Assembly (NCBI GenBank): GCA_964613385.1
Contig: CAZTGZ010000004.1
Span: 79,609-143,608, forward strand
Source of the DNA: CAZTGZ01 sp964613385
GTDB lineage: Bacteria > Bacteroidota > Bacteroidia > NS11-12g > UBA9320
DNA length: 64,000 bases
Direction of reading: 5' to 3'
Shown here: piece by piece, positions 63,168 through 64,000 of the stretch
Layout: every line of letters begins with the position of its first letter
Numbering within the stretch: the first letter of the stretch is position 1
Position numbers and translations under genes: made by a program
Notes under the pieces: model-generated
The model's input: only the letters and a program-made list of their open reading frames with translations
Database searches by the model: none
What the model was told of the DNA's origin: nothing

Positions 63168-64000
63168 TTAGCTCATTTCTCCCCTTTGGTCCGTGCAAAG
63201 CAATTTTGTGAGGTTCGCATCTGCCTTTTGTCCGAGTACCCACATCATTTTGGTTAGGGCAGCCTCCTTGGTCATGTCGCCGCCACTCACAACACCTCTA
63301 TCCAATAATTCTCTGCCTGCCCGGTAGCGATTCATATCTACACCACCATGATAACATTGGGTAATATTTAATATCAGGGTACCACTTAGCACAGCATCTC
63401 CCAATACTTTTAAAAAATTGCTGTCCATAGGCGCATTGCCTGCCCCAAACGTCCGAAGAATTAACCCATCTACCTCCTGGTCGCCCAACAATCTTTTCAG
63501 CGTTTCTGAACTTAACCCTGGAAATAATGAAAGATCTAAAACCCTCGAATTATGGTTTTTCATCAGGCGCATCGGTTCCTGCGATGAGGTTCTGATCCTT
63601 CGGTGATGAATATGAATATGTTCCTCCAAATCAGCCAGATGGCCGTAGTTTGGAGAATCGAATCCTTCAAAGTCACGTGTACTCAGTTTGGTAGACCGGT
63701 TGCCACGCAATAAACGATCATTAAAACATATACTTACTTCAGGAATATTTTGGATACCGAATATACCCGATGCGGCGATATGAATCGAATTGCTGAAATT
63801 ATTTAATGCATCCGTTCTCGGATGGCTAATGGGCAATTGTGAACCGGTAAGCACTATGGGTTTCCCCAGGTTCTCAAAAAAGAAACTCAACATACTTGCC
63901 GTATAGGCCATGGTATCGCTGCCGTGGAGCACCACGAAGCCGTCGTACCGGTCGTAGGCCTCGCCGATGATGCGCGCGATGCGCACCCAGTCCGCCGGCT
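63168..64000 (-). CDS. Type I L-asparaginase, N-terminus cut by window edge
   Basis: Hydrolyses asparagine to aspartate and ammonia in the cytoplasm. About 276 residues are visible. The second catalytic threonine motif HGSDTMAYTAS, GSQLPISHPRTDALNN and the LILRTFGAGNAP segment are those of type I (AnsA-like) asparaginases. The first catalytic threonine and N-terminus lie beyond base 64000. The frame continues cleanly to the edge, but the last 27 codons have a completely different composition from the rest, so this end may not belong to the same genome. Confidence 0.88.
   Translation of the reverse strand, partial: PADWVRIARIIGEAYDRYDGFVVLHGSDTMAYTASMLSFFFENLGKPIVLTGSQLPISHPRTDALNNFSNSIHIAASGIFGIQNIPEVSICFNDRLLRGNRSTKLSTRDFEGFDSPNYGHLADLEEHIHIHHRRIRTSSQEPMRLMKNHNSRVLDLSLFPGLSSETLKRLLGDQEVDGLILRTFGAGNAPMDSNFLKVLGDAVLSGTLILNITQCYHGGVDMNRYRAGRELLDRGVVSGGDMTKEAALTKMMWVLGQKADANLTKLLCTDQRGEMS
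63918..64000. other. G+C-rich terminal segment, possible chimeric join
   Basis: By my count 59 of these 83 bases are G or C, about 71%, while the neighbouring sequence is moderately AT-rich. In the asparaginase frame all 27 complete codons here end in G or C. The following nine codons include GAT, TAT, GCA and AGT, returning to the composition of the window. The change is abrupt at about 63918. Confidence 0.7.

Noticed and set aside
1..64000. Mobile elements, prophage or integron features
   Set aside because: I found no transposase, integrase or terminal inverted repeat pair flanking a gene block; the DUF4143 ATPase is the only gene suspected of recent gain.

Overview
The window is a chromosomal segment of a Bacteroidota bacterium, probably a free-living gliding or surface-associated member outside the gut Bacteroidales. 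The evidence is direct. It carries type IX secretion genes (gldJ, a porP/sprF family gene, porU, porV, porQ) and secreted proteins with C-terminal T9SS-type sorting domains. Many genes are preceded by the Bacteroidota promoter signature, TTG followed after about 17-20 bases by TAnnTTTG. Base composition is moderately AT-rich throughout, except for the last ~80 bases. A 10-N run at 60054-60063 shows that this is a scaffold, and the G+C-rich right end suggests an assembly junction. I see no tRNA, rRNA, CRISPR array, insertion sequence or prophage. The genus cannot be resolved from the sequence alone.

Layout. 1-8 kb: a cut peroxiredoxin, a MORN-type exported protein, a gamma carbonic anhydrase, an orphan hutI, an AAA+/DUF4143 ATPase preceded by an array of six phased palindromes, an exported CHAT peptidase, a quinone-oxidoreductase-like MDR protein, a DUF4287/DUF5655 protein and a haem-binding P460-like lipoprotein. 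8-12.6 kb: an exported M48 metallopeptidase, two paralogous outer-membrane barrel proteins and a lipoprotein, with stop/start overlaps at two of the three junctions. 12.7-24.5 kb: housekeeping (mtaB, lgt, paaN, rsmD, coaD, pyrE, ahcY, bacilliredoxin) with a T9SS-exported PNGase-F-like protein overlapping lgt. 24.8-32.6 kb: the divergent T9SS block, porP-gldJ to the left and porU-porV to the right. 32.7-34.4 kb: a GbsR-type regulator followed by three small membrane proteins.

34.4-46.2 kb: a metallo-beta-lactamase-fold hydrolase, lpdA, a giant T9SS subtilisin with tandem extracellular modules, serS, a small Kazal inhibitor with a sorting-like tail, a second MBL hydrolase, TerC and tryptophanase. 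46.3-50.8 kb: malic enzyme, a GNAT acetyltransferase and dxs, joined stop to start without a base between them. 50.8-64 kb: cmk, porQ, feoA-feoB, lon, a sodium:solute symporter, a lipoprotein interrupted by the N gap, pfkA, gyrB and a cut type I asparaginase.

Functional themes. PorU (sortase-like signal peptidase), PorV (shuttle), PorQ, the PorP family protein and GldJ would export and attach the PNGase-F-like enzyme, the subtilisin and perhaps the Kazal protein encoded nearby. Gene packing is extreme: five convergent pairs end 0-2 bases apart or overlap by less than 20 bases, and coaD overlaps a Nudix gene by 50 bases. The least explained elements are the 32-bp phased operator-like array before the ATPase gene, the M48/barrel/lipoprotein cluster, the GbsR/three-membrane-protein operon and the subtilisin/Kazal pairing.
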